Assembly: GCF_011039175.1 (NCBI RefSeq)
Contig: NZ_JAAKEN010000010.1
Location: 52,353 to 116,352, forward strand
Source: Slackia sp. ZJ119
GTDB lineage: Bacteria > Actinomycetota > Coriobacteriia > Coriobacteriales > Eggerthellaceae
Reading direction: 5' to 3'
DNA length: 64,000 nt
Both the position numbers and the translations under genes were made by a program. Positions 17,811 through 27,901 of the stretch are shown here, one piece after another; position 1 is the stretch's first letter; each line of letters opens with the position of its first letter. The notes beneath the pieces are model-generated. The model had not been told where the DNA came from, searched no databases, and saw only the letters and a program-made list of their open reading frames with translations.

Positions 17811-18377
17811 CTAGTCGCCGTTCGCCTCGTCCGCGGCGTTTTGCTCGATGAGCTTTTCGTAGGCGATGCGCTCGGTTGTGGTCTCTGCGACATGCCGCAC
17901 GTGCACGACGCCGCATTCCGTGTATCCGCACTTCAGCAGCAGGTTGCGCATGGGCGTGTTGCCGCGATGGGTGTCCACGCGCACGCTTTCGGAACCGTTT
18001 TCGCGAGCCAGGTCCTCAATGGAGTCGATCATGAAGCGCCCGACGCCCTTGCCGGTCGCCCGCGCCGAAACGGCCACGCGGTGGATGGTGCAATAGCGCG
18101 GCTCATGGGAGAGGCTGTCGGTGAGCCAGCCCGCGCCGTCGAGGTCGTCGTAGATTTTCTCGCCGATGAACAGGGCAGACGCAATGCCGACGATAGAGCC
18201 GTCCTCGTCGACGGCGACGAACCCGTGGCCCTGGTCTATGTCGTCTCGCACGATCTCGGGCGTGGGATAGCTGTTCTGCCACTGGTCTATTCCAAGCGCT
18301 TTGAGAGAAGCGCGGCCGTCGGCAAAGACGGCATTGATGTCGTCGATGTCGTCAAGACGTGACTGTCGAAACTCCAT
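17811..18377 (-). CDS. GNAT family N-acetyltransferase
   Basis: The 188-residue protein shows the GNAT order: an N-terminal MEFRQSRLDDIDDINAVF strand-helix, the central HRVAVSARATGKGVGRFMID region containing the acetyl-CoA loop (RxxGxG variant RATGKG), then VDTHRGNTPMRNLLLKCGYTECG. The WQNSYPTPEIVRDDI stretch resembles small-molecule acetyltransferases. Substrate unknown. It stands between uvrA and the membrane protein gene without close coupling. Confidence 0.85.
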   Translation of the reverse strand: MEFRQSRLDDIDDINAVFADGRASLKALGIDQWQNSYPTPEIVRDDIDQGHGFVAVDEDGSIVGIASALFIGEKIYDDLDGAGWLTDSLSHEPRYCTIHRVAVSARATGKGVGRFMIDSIEDLARENGSESVRVDTHRGNTPMRNLLLKCGYTECGVVHVRHVAETTTERIAYEKLIEQNAADEANGD

Positions 18378-18485
18378 GGCGCTTCCTTTCGTGACGCATG
18401 GCCAACGCAGATCCCGCGGCGGGCGCAGGGCCGCGCGAACGAGTCTTGCATTCTCTCAGAATATCCCCGCCCAGTAAAGAAAAAC

Positions 18486-21383
18486 TTACGACTTGTGGCC
18501 GCGGCTCACAAACAGGCGCTCGAGGAACCGGCCCGTATGGCTTTCCGGCGCCTTCGCCACTTCTTCCGGCGTGCCGACGGCAACGACCGTGCCGCCCTTG
18601 TCGCCACCTTCCGGGCCGAGGTCGACAAGGTGGTCGGCGCTCGCGATGACGTCGAGGTTGTGTTCGATGACGAGCACGGTGTTGCCGGAGTCGACGAGCC
18701 GCTGCAGCACTTCCAGCAGCTGGCGCACGTCCTCGAAATGCAGGCCGGTTGTCGGCTCGTCAAGGATGTAGAACGTCTTGCCGGTCTGGCGGCGCTGCAG
18801 CTCGCTTGCAAGCTTCACGCGCTGGGCCTCGCCGCCCGACAGCGTGGTGGCGGACTGGCCCAGATGGATGTAGCCGAGCCCCACGTCGAACAGCGTTTGG
18901 AGCTTGCGCTTGATGGCCGGAATGTTCTCGAAGAACTGCAGCGCCTCTTCCACCGTCATGGCCAGCACGTCGGCGATGGTCTTGCCCCGGTAGGTGACGA
19001 GCAGCGTCTCGCGGTTGTAGCGCGACCCGCCGCATTCTTCGCACGGCACGTAGATGTCGGGCAGGAAGTGCATTTCGATCTTGATCTGGCCGTCGCCCTT
19101 GCACGCCTCGCAGCGGCCGCCCTTCACGTTGAAGCTGAAGCGCCCCGGCCCGTAGCCGCGAGCCTTTGACTCCTGCGTGCTGGCGAACAGTGCGCGGATG
19201 TCGTCCCACAGCCCGATGTAGGTGGCCGGGTTCGAGCGCGGCGTGCGGCCGATGGGGCTTTGGTCGATGTTGATGACCTTGTCTATCTTGTCGACGCCGG
19301 AAAGCTTGCGGTAGGCGCCCGTGCGCCGGTGGGCGTGGTTCACCCGGTTCGCGAGCGCCGGCGCCAGCGTGTCGGTGACAAGCGAGCTTTTGCCCGAGCC
19401 GGACACGCCGGTGACGACGGTGAGCGTGCCGAAGGGGATGGACACGTCGACGTCCTTCAGGTTGTTCTCCGTCGCCCCGGCAAGGACCAGCGAGCCGCGC
19501 CCGGGGCGGCGGCGCTCCTTGGGGATGGCGATCTCGCGGCGGCCCGACAGGTAGTCGGCGGTCAGCGACCCTTCCGTTCTCGCAACCTCTTCCGGCGTGC
19601 CGATGGCCACGACGTGCCCGCCGTGCTCGCCGGCGCCCGGCCCCATGTCGATGACGAAGTCGGCGGCGCGGATGGTGTCTTCGTCGTGTTCGACGACTAC
19701 GACGGTGTTGCCGATGTCGCGCAGATGCTCGAGCGTGGCGATGAGCCGCTCGTTGTCGCGCTGGTGCAGCCCGATGGACGGCTCGTCCAAAATGTAGAGC
19801 ACGCCCATAAGGCCGGCGCCGATCTGCGTGGCGAGCCGAATGCGCTGGGCCTCGCCGCCCGACAGCGTGGCCGTGGCGCGTTCAAGCGTGAGATAGTCAA
19901 GCCCCACGTCGACAAGGAACTTGAGGCGAGCCTTGATCTCCTTCACGATGGGCCCGGCAATGGGAACGTGCTGGGGCGCGATGGAAAGGTCCTCGAAAAA
20001 GCGCAGCGACTCGTCGGCGCTCATGCGCGTCACGTCGTAGATGGACGCGCCGCCGACGGTGACCGCGAGGATTTCCGGCTTGAGGCGCTTGCCTTGGCAG
20101 GTCGAGCACGGGATGATGGAGAAGTAGCTGGAAAGCTTTTCGCGCTGGGAATCGCTTTGCGCCTCCTGGTAGCGGCGCTGGACGGCGGCAAGCGCCCCTT
20201 CCCATTCGATGTACCAATACGTTTCCCGTCCGTCGATCGTGACGTAGTCGACCCGCACCTTCTGCTTGCCCAGGCCACAGAGCAGCGCCTTCTGCGCCTT
20301 TTTCGGCATGTCTTCCCAAGGCGTGTTCTCGTCGGTGCCCATGTGCAGGGCGACGGCCCGCAGGACCTGCGGATAGTAGTTGCCGGACTTGAACGGCTTG
20401 ACGGCGCCTTCCGCGAGCGTCAGGCTGGGGTCGGGCACGACGAGCGTCGGGTCGACTTCTTCCTTACTGCCGATGCCGAGACAGTCGGGGCAGGCCCCGT
20501 AGGGCGCGTTGAACGAAAAGTCGCGCGGCTCCAGCTCGTCCATGGAATGCCCGTGCACCGGACACGCCAGCGCGAGCGAGAACAGATGCTCGCCTTCGGC
20601 CAGGCCGCCCGTCGCGCCGCTCGACACGGTGCCGGGATCGCTGAGAGGCTTTCCGTCGTCGCCGAGCAGCTGGACCAAAACCTTGCCGTCGGCGATCTTC
20701 GTCGCCAGCTCGACCGCTTCGGCGATGCGGCTCGTGGCCGACTCTTTCAGCGTCACGCGGTCGACGACCACGTCGATGAAGTGCTTGACCTTCTTGTTCA
20801 AGACGATCTGCTCGCCGGCAAGCTTCACGATCTCGCCGTCGATGCGCACGCGGACGAAGCCTTCTTTCTGCAGGTCCTCGAACAGCTTCGTGAACTCGCC
20901 CTTCCGCCCGGCCACGACCGGCGCCATGACGATGGCCTTCGAGCCGGGGGAAAGCGCCAGTATTTCGTCGGTGGCTTGGTCGGTGGTCTGCCTTTTGATG
21001 ACCCGCCCGCATTCCGGGCAGTGCGGAACGCCCACGCGGGCGAACAGCAGGCGCAGATAGTCGTATATTTCCGTGGTGGTGCCGACCGTCGAGCGCGGAT
21101 TTTTCGACGTGGTCTTCTGGTCGATGGACACGGCCGGCGACAGCCCGTCGATGCTGTCGAGGTCGGGCTTGCTCATCTGGCCCAAGAACATGCGGGCGTA
21201 GCTGGAAAGGCTTTCGACGTAGCGCCGCTGCCCTTCGGCGTACATGGTGTCGAAGGCAAGGCTTGACTTGCCCGAGCCCGAAAGCCCCGTGACGACCACC
21301 AGCTTGTCGCGCGGTATGGCGACGTCGATGTTCTTGAGGTTGTGCTCGCGGGCGCCTTTGATGACGATTTCGTTCGTTCCCAT
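18486..21383 (-). CDS. uvrA: Excinuclease ABC subunit A
   Basis: DNA damage recognition ATPase of nucleotide excision repair, working as a dimer with UvrB. The 965 residues have the full family length. Walker A motifs ([15 protein letters not shown] near residue 31 and [15 protein letters not shown] near 650), two ABC signatures ([13 protein letters not shown] and [13 protein letters not shown]) and zinc-binding CxxC pairs including CEACKGDG with CEECGGSR are visible. uvrA is a standard SOS gene, and a LexA-like box lies 124 bases upstream of this start. Confidence 0.98.
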   Translation of the reverse strand: MGTNEIVIKGAREHNLKNIDVAIPRDKLVVVTGLSGSGKSSLAFDTMYAEGQRRYVESLSSYARMFLGQMSKPDLDSIDGLSPAVSIDQKTTSKNPRSTVGTTTEIYDYLRLLFARVGVPHCPECGRVIKRQTTDQATDEILALSPGSKAIVMAPVVAGRKGEFTKLFEDLQKEGFVRVRIDGEIVKLAGEQIVLNKKVKHFIDVVVDRVTLKESATSRIAEAVELATKIADGKVLVQLLGDDGKPLSDPGTVSSGATGGLAEGEHLFSLALACPVHGHSMDELEPRDFSFNAPYGACPDCLGIGSKEEVDPTLVVPDPSLTLAEGAVKPFKSGNYYPQVLRAVALHMGTDENTPWEDMPKKAQKALLCGLGKQKVRVDYVTIDGRETYWYIEWEGALAAVQRRYQEAQSDSQREKLSSYFSIIPCSTCQGKRLKPEILAVTVGGASIYDVTRMSADESLRFFEDLSIAPQHVPIAGPIVKEIKARLKFLVDVGLDYLTLERATATLSGGEAQRIRLATQIGAGLMGVLYILDEPSIGLHQRDNERLIATLEHLRDIGNTVVVVEHDEDTIRAADFVIDMGPGAGEHGGHVVAIGTPEEVARTEGSLTADYLSGRREIAIPKERRRPGRGSLVLAGATENNLKDVDVSIPFGTLTVVTGVSGSGKSSLVTDTLAPALANRVNHAHRRTGAYRKLSGVDKIDKVINIDQSPIGRTPRSNPATYIGLWDDIRALFASTQESKARGYGPGRFSFNVKGGRCEACKGDGQIKIEMHFLPDIYVPCEECGGSRYNRETLLVTYRGKTIADVLAMTVEEALQFFENIPAIKRKLQTLFDVGLGYIHLGQSATTLSGGEAQRVKLASELQRRQTGKTFYILDEPTTGLHFEDVRQLLEVLQRLVDSGNTVLVIEHNLDVIASADHLVDLGPEGGDKGGTVVAVGTPEEVAKAPESHTGRFLERLFVSRGHKS

Positions 21384-21473
21384 GGATCGGTATGCCTCTT
21401 CTATGCCGGCGCCGCCCGTCGCTCGCAGCCCTTCGAGCGGCCCTCCGTTCTTCCGTTGCGGTTTGTTTTCGGC

Positions 21474-21520
21474 ATTCTACCGCAAAATACATACAAGTTT
21501 TCGCTATAAACAAATGTTCG
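21474..21520 (-). promoter_or_regulatory. uvrA promoter region with LexA (SOS) box
   Basis: On the minus strand CGAACATTTGTTTA (21520-21507) fits the Gram-positive LexA pattern CGAAC-N4-GTTCG, with the last two bases deviating. It is followed by a poor -35 (GAAAAC) and a -10 TAGAAT (21479-21474). The box lies in the 214-base divergent region and could also influence the plus-strand gene at 21598. Confidence 0.55.
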
Positions 21521-21597
21521 TGTGCGCTTCAAGAGTTCTCCAGATATCGCGCGGGCCTGTGGTACAGTGGGGCCCAAACAGCCGACGAAAGGAACCC

Positions 21598-21951
21598 ATG
21601 GACCGTCCAGCCGACTCTCCCGCCGCCGCCAAGCGGCGCGAACGCGAGAAGCGCACCATCTCTTGCATGATCGCCTTGTACTGCGCCGGCAACCACGACC
21701 CCGCCGAGCGCACCGAAACGGCCTTTTGCCAAGAACCGGTCTGCCCCACCTGCGCCGAGCTCGACGCCTACGCCGTCAACCGCACCGAGCGGTGCCGGCG
21801 CATGGAGGTCAAAACGTCGTGCGACGAATGCGAGAACCACTGCTACAGCCCCGAAATGCGCGAGGCCATCCGCCGAACCATGCGCTATTCCGGGCCGCGC
21901 ATGATGACCAGACACCCCGTCGCCGCCATCCGGCACCTGCTCAAACGCTGA
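21598..21951 (+). CDS. YgbA-like protein (nitrous oxide-stimulated promoter family)
   Basis: The 117-residue Cys-rich cytoplasmic protein belongs to the YgbA_NO family (PF11756). It has [29 protein letters not shown], the [17 protein letters not shown] block and the closing [19 protein letters not shown]. In E. coli ygbA is induced by nitric oxide through NsrR and the protein is thought to help recovery from nitrosative stress; Cys pairs suggest Fe-S or zinc binding. GAAAGGA is seven bases before the ATG. It is divergent from uvrA. Confidence 0.82.
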   Translation: MDRPADSPAAAKRREREKRTISCMIALYCAGNHDPAERTETAFCQEPVCPTCAELDAYAVNRTERCRRMEVKTSCDECENHCYSPEMREAIRRTMRYSGPRMMTRHPVAAIRHLLKR

Positions 21952-22060
21952 GAGCCTCCCGACCGCCGAATCGTGCGCCTGCAACAGATGCGGCCCCGGC
22001 GCCATGCCGGAGCCGCTTGGCAAGGGCCGCTTGGAAACCTGCGCCGCCAGTGCGCTTTCA

Positions 22061-22086
22061 GCGTTTTGTGCACATGCACAAAACGC
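22061..22086. terminator. Bidirectional terminator between convergent genes
   Basis: Perfect 11-bp stem GCGTTTTGTGC / GCACAAAACGC with a 4-base loop, lying between the YgbA-like gene (plus) and the lipoprotein gene (minus). T-runs occur within the stem in both directions. Confidence 0.6.
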
Positions 22087-22145
22087 GGCCGGTTTCGCAC
22101 GCGCCGGCCCACACGCGCAGAAGCGGCGGGGCCGGCCGGCGCTTC

Positions 22146-22727
22146 CTACAGGTTCACGACCTCGAGCACCATGTCGCCGGCGTCGGTTTCCTGGGTGGCG
22201 CCGGTGCCGCCGACCGAGACGACGTCGCCCACCGCCAGCGTCTGCGCGTTGACGATGTTCACGCTGTTCAGATCGACCACAAAGCTGCCGTCTTCAGGCA
22301 CGAAGCCCCAGCCGCGGCCCTCTTCCTCGGGCTCGGCCAGCTCGCCGTACTGCAGCGTCGCCAGAGTGCCGTCGACCGAGACGACCTGGGCATAGCTCAC
22401 GCCAGCCGTTGCTGCGTCGGCTTCGACGGCCTCGGTGCCGGCAGGACCCTGGACGTCTGCGTCCTCGGCTTCCGACGCGGCAGGATCGCCGCCCGCCCCG
22501 TCTTCGACCGCGTCCGCATCGGCGGCCCCGTCCTCGTCGCCGACCGCAGCGCCCGCCTGTGGCGCCTCCTGTTGCGCCTGGTCGTCCGCAGCGCCTTCCT
22601 GGGCCGCCTCGGTCTGGGACGCGTCGGGCGCAGAGGTGGTTTCCGCAGCGCAGCCGGCAACCGTGCCGAGCGCGAGCGCCATGGCGACGGCCGCTGCCGC
22701 AAACGTCGTCTTCCGAATCTTCTCCAT
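22146..22727 (-). CDS. Putative secreted lipoprotein
   Basis: The 193-residue protein begins with a lipoprotein signal (MEKIRKTTFAAAAVAMALAL, then TVAGC with lipidated Cys near 25). A low-complexity Ala/Asp/Glu/Gln linker of about 85 residues follows, then a small beta-rich domain of about 80 residues (VSYAQVVSVDGTLATLQYGEL and GDVVSVGGTGATQE). The end domain resembles small OB-like modules seen in extracellular proteins, but I recognise no family. AAAGGAGG precedes the ATG. Function unknown. Confidence 0.75.
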   Translation of the reverse strand: MEKIRKTTFAAAAVAMALALGTVAGCAAETTSAPDASQTEAAQEGAADDQAQQEAPQAGAAVGDEDGAADADAVEDGAGGDPAASEAEDADVQGPAGTEAVEADAATAGVSYAQVVSVDGTLATLQYGELAEPEEEGRGWGFVPEDGSFVVDLNSVNIVNAQTLAVGDVVSVGGTGATQETDAGDMVLEVVNL

Positions 22728-22823
22728 GCCTGCCTCCTTTTGCTCGCATGCCGTTCTTGAAACCGCCATTCTCCCCCACTTGCGCCGCTCTTTGCAGCCC
22801 TGCACCGTATTGCCAACAAATCC

Positions 22824-23783
22824 CTACAGGGCCTCGTCGTCGCTTGCGGCGCGAGGATGGGCGAGCCGGTGCGCCTCCTTCAAGCGCTCGGGCGCCAAGT
22901 GGGTGTAGACCTGCGTCGTCGACAGGCTGACGTGCCCGAGCATCTCCTGGACGCTGCGCAGGTCGGCCCCGCCGGCAAGCACGTCGGTGGCAAAGGAATG
23001 GCGCAGGTCATGAGGCGTGTACGACCCGTCAAGGCCCGCGCGGGAAAGCAGGTCCTTGAACGTCTTGCGCACCGCGTCAGTCGTGAGGGGGCGCCCGCGG
23101 ACGGACAGGAACAGGGCCTTTTCGTCCAGCGCCTTCGCCAGCACGGGACGGCCGTCGCGCAGGTAGGCGTCGACGGCCCGCAGCGCCCGGTCGTGCACGG
23201 GAACGATGCGCTCCTTCGAGCCCTTGCCGAACACCTTGACCTGCCTTGACGGCGCGTCGATGGAGCCGACCGTGAGCGACACCGCTTCGGACACGCGCAG
23301 GCCGGCCGCATAGACGACCTCGAACAGCGCCTCGTTGCGCAGCGCAAGGGCGCGGGCCTGCGGATCGTCGCCGGCGTCCGCCCGCGTCGCCGCAAGCAGC
23401 GACTCGATGTCGCCGGGGCGCAGCGTGTGCGGCAGGCGGCGGCTCATCTTAGGACCGGACAGCAGCGCGGTCGGGTCGCTTTCGATGACGCCTTGGGCCG
23501 CAAGCCAGCCGTAGAAGCCGCGCACGGCGCTGATGCGGCGGCTGATCGTGGCGCGTCCGTAAGCCGCCGCGTCAAGCTCGGCCAGATACCCGCGCACGTC
23601 GCGATGCGAGGCGCACAAAGGATCGATGCCGGCCCGATCGGCCCAGCGCCCGTATCCGTCGAGGTCGCAGGCGTAGGCGCGGACGGTGTGGGGAGAGCAG
23701 TTCCGCTCGACGCGCAACCCGTCGCAATACCGCCCGACAAGCTCTGCATAGCGGCCGAGCTGCGCCGCAGCGTCCTCAGCCAT
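22824..23783 (-). CDS. Tyrosine recombinase of the XerC/XerD family
   Basis: Site-specific recombinase for chromosome dimer resolution at dif, expected to act with FtsK. The 319 residues have an N-terminal SAM-like DNA-binding domain (YCDGLRVERNCSPHTVRAYACDL, split as RNCSPHTVRAY and ACDLDGYGRW) and a catalytic domain with Arg in AAGLRVSEA, HDLRHSFATDVL, LGHVSLSTTQVYTH including the nucleophilic Tyr. The start overlaps trmFO by eight bases. Whether it is XerC or XerD, or the sole Xer, cannot be told here. Confidence 0.9.
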   Translation of the reverse strand: MAEDAAAQLGRYAELVGRYCDGLRVERNCSPHTVRAYACDLDGYGRWADRAGIDPLCASHRDVRGYLAELDAAAYGRATISRRISAVRGFYGWLAAQGVIESDPTALLSGPKMSRRLPHTLRPGDIESLLAATRADAGDDPQARALALRNEALFEVVYAAGLRVSEAVSLTVGSIDAPSRQVKVFGKGSKERIVPVHDRALRAVDAYLRDGRPVLAKALDEKALFLSVRGRPLTTDAVRKTFKDLLSRAGLDGSYTPHDLRHSFATDVLAGGADLRSVQEMLGHVSLSTTQVYTHLAPERLKEAHRLAHPRAASDDEAL

Positions 23784-25197
23784 CGGCGCGACCGGCGCTT
23801 TCCGGCAGCAGCCCGCACGCGTCCAGGGCGTCGCGATAGGCGGCCAGGGCGTCGCGGCCCCGCTGGGCGTAGGCCGCATAGCGCTGGCGCTTGTTGCGAA
23901 CGGGCGCGTCGAGCGGCGCCATGATGCCGAAATTCACGTGCATGGGCTGGTAGTCGCGGGTGTCCGGATCGGTCGCATAGGCCAGCAGCGCCCCGAAGGC
24001 CGTCTGTTGCGGAAGCGGCGGCGCCTCGACGCCGGCAAGGCGGGCCGCGACGCACAGCGCAACGTGCAAGCCGGAGCGAATCGCCTCGCAGTAGCCCTCC
24101 GTGCCGCCGAGCTGGCCCGCCACGTACACCGGCGGGGCCTCGTCGGGCAACAGCGCAGCGCGAAGGCGCAGCCGGTCGTCGAGCAGCCGCGGCGCGTCGA
24201 TGAACGTGTTGCGGTGCATGACGCCGAAGCGGGCGAACTCGGCGCCCCCCAATCCGGGGATGAGCGAAAAGACCCGCTTCTGCTCTGGAAACGTGAGGTT
24301 CGTCTGAAACCCGACCAGGTTGTAGCTCTGCCGCGCCCGGTCCTCCGCCCGCAGCTGCAGCACGGCCCAGGGGCGCCGGCCCGTCCGCGGATCGATGAGC
24401 CCGACCGGCTTCAGAGGGCCGAAGCGCGGAGCGTCGAAGCCTTTCCGGGCGATCTCTTCGATGGGTTGGCACGCCGAGAACAGCTCCCGCGTCTCGAAGT
24501 CCTTCGGTATCACGCGCTCGGCTTCCACCAGTTCGCGGATGAACGCCTCGTATTCGTCTTTCGTGAACGGCGCGTTGAGGTAGTCGCCCTGCTCGGCGTC
24601 CTCTTCGTAGCGGCTCTGCGCGAACAGGACGCCATCGTCGAGCGAATCGGCCAGCACGATGGGCGCGGCGGCGTCGTAGAACGCGAGCGCGTCTTCGCCG
24701 GTGATCTTCGCAAGCGACGCCGCCAGAGCGTCGGAAGCGAGGGGGCCGGCCGCCACGACCAGGGCGTCGAAGCCTTGCGCTTCCGCCATCACGTCAAGCG
24801 CCTCGCCGCGCACAAGCTCGATGAGCGGATGCGCCTCGAGGGAAGCCGTCACGGCGCCCGAAAAAGCGTCGCGGTCGACCGCCAAGGCGCCGCCGGCAGG
24901 CACTTCGCACGCAAGCGCCGCCTCGTACAGGCGCGATCCCAGCACGCGCAGCTCTTCTTTGAGCATGCCGGCGGCGCTTTCGGGCTTCTTCGATTTGAGC
25001 GAGTTGGAGCAGACGAGCTCGGCGCAGCGCCCGGTTGCATGGACGGGGGTGCCCTTGCCGGGTCGCATCTCTTTGATCGTGACGCGCACGCCGCGCATCG
25101 CCAGCTGCAGCGCGGCCTCGCTGCCGGCCAGGCCGGCGCCGATGATCTTTACGTGGAGAGTCTTGCCCGAAGCCGGGCGGCATGTCGTCGTATTCAT
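23776..25197 (-). CDS. trmFO: tRNA (uracil-54-C5)-methyltransferase, folate/FAD dependent
   Basis: Makes ribothymidine at position 54 of tRNA with methylenetetrahydrofolate and FADH2. The 473-residue protein, longer than the usual 435-450, has the FAD-binding motif IIGAGLAGSEAALQLA near residues 14-29, GKGTPVHATGRCAELVCSNSLKS, FDAPRFGPLKPVGL and a C-terminal HVNFGIMAPLD. The order comM-dprA-(topA)-trmFO-xer is common in Gram-positives. Here topA, usually next to dprA, is absent from the run. Confidence 0.94.
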   Translation of the reverse strand: MNTTTCRPASGKTLHVKIIGAGLAGSEAALQLAMRGVRVTIKEMRPGKGTPVHATGRCAELVCSNSLKSKKPESAAGMLKEELRVLGSRLYEAALACEVPAGGALAVDRDAFSGAVTASLEAHPLIELVRGEALDVMAEAQGFDALVVAAGPLASDALAASLAKITGEDALAFYDAAAPIVLADSLDDGVLFAQSRYEEDAEQGDYLNAPFTKDEYEAFIRELVEAERVIPKDFETRELFSACQPIEEIARKGFDAPRFGPLKPVGLIDPRTGRRPWAVLQLRAEDRARQSYNLVGFQTNLTFPEQKRVFSLIPGLGGAEFARFGVMHRNTFIDAPRLLDDRLRLRAALLPDEAPPVYVAGQLGGTEGYCEAIRSGLHVALCVAARLAGVEAPPLPQQTAFGALLAYATDPDTRDYQPMHVNFGIMAPLDAPVRNKRQRYAAYAQRGRDALAAYRDALDACGLLPESAGRADG

Positions 25198-25263
25198 AGG
25201 CGCAGTCTAGCAGGACCCTTCCTCCTTCCGCGTTTTTCGACGGCAATTTCAGATATCGGGCGC

Positions 25264-25312
25264 GGCGGGCGGCAAGGCGGGCCTCCCTTCGCCCGGCGCA
25301 GGGCCGCCCGCC
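25264..25312 (-). terminator. Hairpin downstream of dprA
   Basis: 10-bp perfect inverted repeat GGCGGGCGGC / GCCGCCCGCC with a 29-base loop in the spacer between dprA and trmFO. There is no T-tract, so termination is uncertain. Confidence 0.4.
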
Positions 25313-25319
25313 CGCTCCC

Positions 25320-26240
25320 TCAGCCGCGCAGCCCGAAGCGCCCGTCGGGCTGGCGCACGCACCAGCCCTCCAGCTCTCCTTGGGCGACGGCCTGCAAAAG
25401 CCAGGTCGAGGGGTCGACCGCCCCGCAGCACGACACCGCCAGGTCGCGCAGCTCCTCGAGCGTGCGCGGGCCGGCGGACAGCGCCGCAGCGACGGGGTTG
25501 CCGGCCGGGAACAACGGCGCCGTCTCGCCGACCGCCGTGCGCGACGGAGGGGCGCCGAACAGGCCGTCGAGCACGTCTTCGAAGCCCTCGTCGTCCACGA
25601 TGGGCACGGCGCCCTGGGAGATGAGGCGGTTGGCCCCGGCCGACGTCTTGGCGGTGATGGCGCCGGGGACCGCCAGGACGTCGCGGCCGATGGCGAGCGC
25701 CTCGTCGGCCGTGGAGAACGTGCCCGACGGCAGCCCGGCCTCGACGACCAGCACGCAGCGCCCCATCGCCGCGATGAGCCGGTTGCGCTCGCGGAACATG
25801 TAGGGCAGAGGCGGGCAGCCCCACGGCCGCTCGGACACGACGGCGCCGCCGCGGTCGACGACGTCCTGAAACAGCGGCAGGTGCTCTTTGGGATAGACCT
25901 CGTCGCAGCCGCCGCCGAAAAAGACGATGGTCGGCGCACCCTCTTCGAGCGCGGCGCGGTGAGCCGCCGCGTCGCAGCCGCGAGCGCCGCCCGACACGAC
26001 GACGAGCCCGCGCCTGGCGGCCAGGCGGGCGAAGCGGGAGGCGCAGCCGATGCCGTAGGACGTCGCCTTGCGGGCGCCGATGACCGCCACGCCTTCGCGC
26101 AGCGCAAGGGCGTCGCCGATGCCGAACAGCGCCTCGGGGGGATGGGCGAGCCGCAGAAGCGCCTTGGGGTAGCGCGACGACCCTTGCTGCACCTCGAAGC
26201 GAGGGCCCCGTATCTTCATGTCGCAAACGACGCCCGTCAT
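25320..26240 (-). CDS. dprA: DNA-processing protein DprA
   Basis: Loads RecA on incoming single strands during natural transformation. The 306 residues show the Rossmann-like core: AVIGARKATSYG, VVVSGGARGCDAAAHRAAL, VFFGGGCDEVYPKEH, the PWGCPPLPYMFRERNRLIAAM loop and the final AVPGAITAKTSAGANRLI. A winged-helix DML1-like tail (TLEELRDLAVSCCG ... WLLQAVAQGELEG) follows. The ATG at 26240 overlaps the stop of the comM-like gene as ATGA and has GAGG upstream, so I prefer it to a GTG nine bases earlier. Confidence 0.93.
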   Translation of the reverse strand: MTGVVCDMKIRGPRFEVQQGSSRYPKALLRLAHPPEALFGIGDALALREGVAVIGARKATSYGIGCASRFARLAARRGLVVVSGGARGCDAAAHRAALEEGAPTIVFFGGGCDEVYPKEHLPLFQDVVDRGGAVVSERPWGCPPLPYMFRERNRLIAAMGRCVLVVEAGLPSGTFSTADEALAIGRDVLAVPGAITAKTSAGANRLISQGAVPIVDDEGFEDVLDGLFGAPPSRTAVGETAPLFPAGNPVAAALSAGPRTLEELRDLAVSCCGAVDPSTWLLQAVAQGELEGWCVRQPDGRFGLRG

Positions 26241-27901
26241 GCCTCGCACCCCCTCACGCGAAACCCGATGGCCTCGTACAGGTGGCTTCGGCAGACGCGC
26301 TCGGATTCTTCCATGTCGGCGATGGTGCGGGCAATGGACAGCACGCGCATGAGCGATCGTCCCGACATAAGCGACTTGTCGGCGGCGTTTTCAAGGAACC
26401 GCAGGTCGTCGTCGGCAAGGCGGCATGCCTCGACCAGCTCTTTCGGCGCTCGGCGAGGCGCCTTGCACCCGCGCGGCGAGGCCGCACGTCCCGCCAGGCC
26501 CGCCTCAGGATCGCGGCTTTCCGCCCCGGCCGTTGCAAAGCCGCCAGACTTTGCCGCCCTCCATGCCGCGAAAGCGCGGGCCCGCATGACCCCTTCCCGC
26601 AGCGCCGCCGACGAGCTGCCCTGGCCGGTGGCCAGCACCGCCGAAGACGATTCCCGCGCCACGTCGATGTGCAGGTCGATGCGGTCGAGCACCGGCCCGC
26701 CGATGCGGCCCTGGTACTTCCTGATCTGCGGAACGGTGCAGCGGCACGGCTCCTGCGGATCGCCGAAGTAGCCGCACGGACAGGGGTTTGCGGCTGCGAC
26801 CAGCTGGAACCGCGCCGGAAAGTCGACGGTGCCGTCGGCGCGGGTGATGCTCACGCTGCCAAGCTCGAGCGGCTGGCGAATGCCTTGGAGCACCGAAGGC
26901 GAGAACTCCGGCAGCTCGTCCAAAAACAGCACGCCGTGGTGCGCAAGCGATATCTCGCCCGGCCGCGGCGGCGAGCCGCCCCCGACCAGCCCCGCAAGCG
27001 ACGCCGAATGGTGCGGGCTGCGAAACGGGCGCACGCCAGCCAAGATCGGCGCGATGTCGAGCCCGGCGACCGAATGCACCACCGCGGCCTCCAGCGACTC
27101 GTCTTCCTCAAGCGGAGGCAGGATGGAGGGCAGGCGCGACGCGAGCATGGTCTTGCCCGAGCCGGGCGGCCCCATCATGAGCACGCCGTGGGAGCCGGCC
27201 GCAGCTATCTGAAGCGCCCGTTTCGCCACGTCGTGGCCGGCGATGTCGCAAAAGTCGGCCGCCTTCGCGTCAAGCGGCGCCGCCTCGAGGCACAGCGGCG
27301 GAAGCGACTCGAGGCGCAAATCGCCGATGGATCGGATGACGCCGCATTCCACGCCGCTCGCCACGGCCACGTCCATGGAAGCGGGGCACACCAGCCCCAA
27401 GCCCTGCCGTTTCGCGCACAGCGCGTACGCAAGCATGCCGGCGACGCAGCGCACGTCGCCTTGCAGCGACAGCTCGCCGACGAAGAGCCGGCCTTCCAGC
27501 ACGCGCGGATCGACCTGCGAGCTGGCGACGAGGATGCCCGCCGCGATGGGCAGGTCGAACCCCGTGCCCGTCTTCTTGAGCGAGCCGGGCGCCAGGTTCA
27601 CGACGATCTTGTGCTCGGGCATGCGAAATCCGCAGGCCCGCAGCGCCCCTTTGACGCGCTCGCGCGATTCCTGCACCGAGACGTCCCCCATGCCGACGAT
27701 GGCGAACCCCGGATACCCCGCGCTGACGCTCACTTCGACGGTCACCGGCATGGCCTCGACGCCGCGCAGCGTGGCCGCATGCACGCAGCACCGGCCTGTC
27801 TCCTTCGACGACGCCGGCATTTTGAGCGGCAGCTTCACGCCAGAGGGAGACGGCGCGTCTGCACAGTCGGTGGGAAAATCGATGAGGGTCGTCTCGCTCA
27901 C
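26237..27901 (-). CDS. comM: YifB/ComM family Mg chelatase-like AAA ATPase
   Basis: Hexameric helicase-like AAA+ protein; ComM homologues promote branch migration during transformation. The 554 residues carry the ChlI-like N-domain (VTVEVSVSAGYPGFAIVGMGD), a Walker A GPPGSGKTMLA, GEISLAHHGVLFLDELPEF (Walker B), FQLVAAANPCPCGYFGD, DRIDLHIDV and a C-terminal domain. An N-terminal extension of about 35 residues precedes the usual start region, and an Ala/Arg/Gly insertion lies near residue 440. It overlaps both yraN and dprA by four bases (ATGA), so the three are one operon linked to DNA uptake and processing. Confidence 0.9.
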   Translation of the reverse strand: MSETTLIDFPTDCADAPSPSGVKLPLKMPASSKETGRCCVHAATLRGVEAMPVTVEVSVSAGYPGFAIVGMGDVSVQESRERVKGALRACGFRMPEHKIVVNLAPGSLKKTGTGFDLPIAAGILVASSQVDPRVLEGRLFVGELSLQGDVRCVAGMLAYALCAKRQGLGLVCPASMDVAVASGVECGVIRSIGDLRLESLPPLCLEAAPLDAKAADFCDIAGHDVAKRALQIAAAGSHGVLMMGPPGSGKTMLASRLPSILPPLEEDESLEAAVVHSVAGLDIAPILAGVRPFRSPHHSASLAGLVGGGSPPRPGEISLAHHGVLFLDELPEFSPSVLQGIRQPLELGSVSITRADGTVDFPARFQLVAAANPCPCGYFGDPQEPCRCTVPQIRKYQGRIGGPVLDRIDLHIDVARESSSAVLATGQGSSSAALREGVMRARAFAAWRAAKSGGFATAGAESRDPEAGLAGRAASPRGCKAPRRAPKELVEACRLADDDLRFLENAADKSLMSGRSLMRVLSIARTIADMEESERVCRSHLYEAIGFRVRGCEA

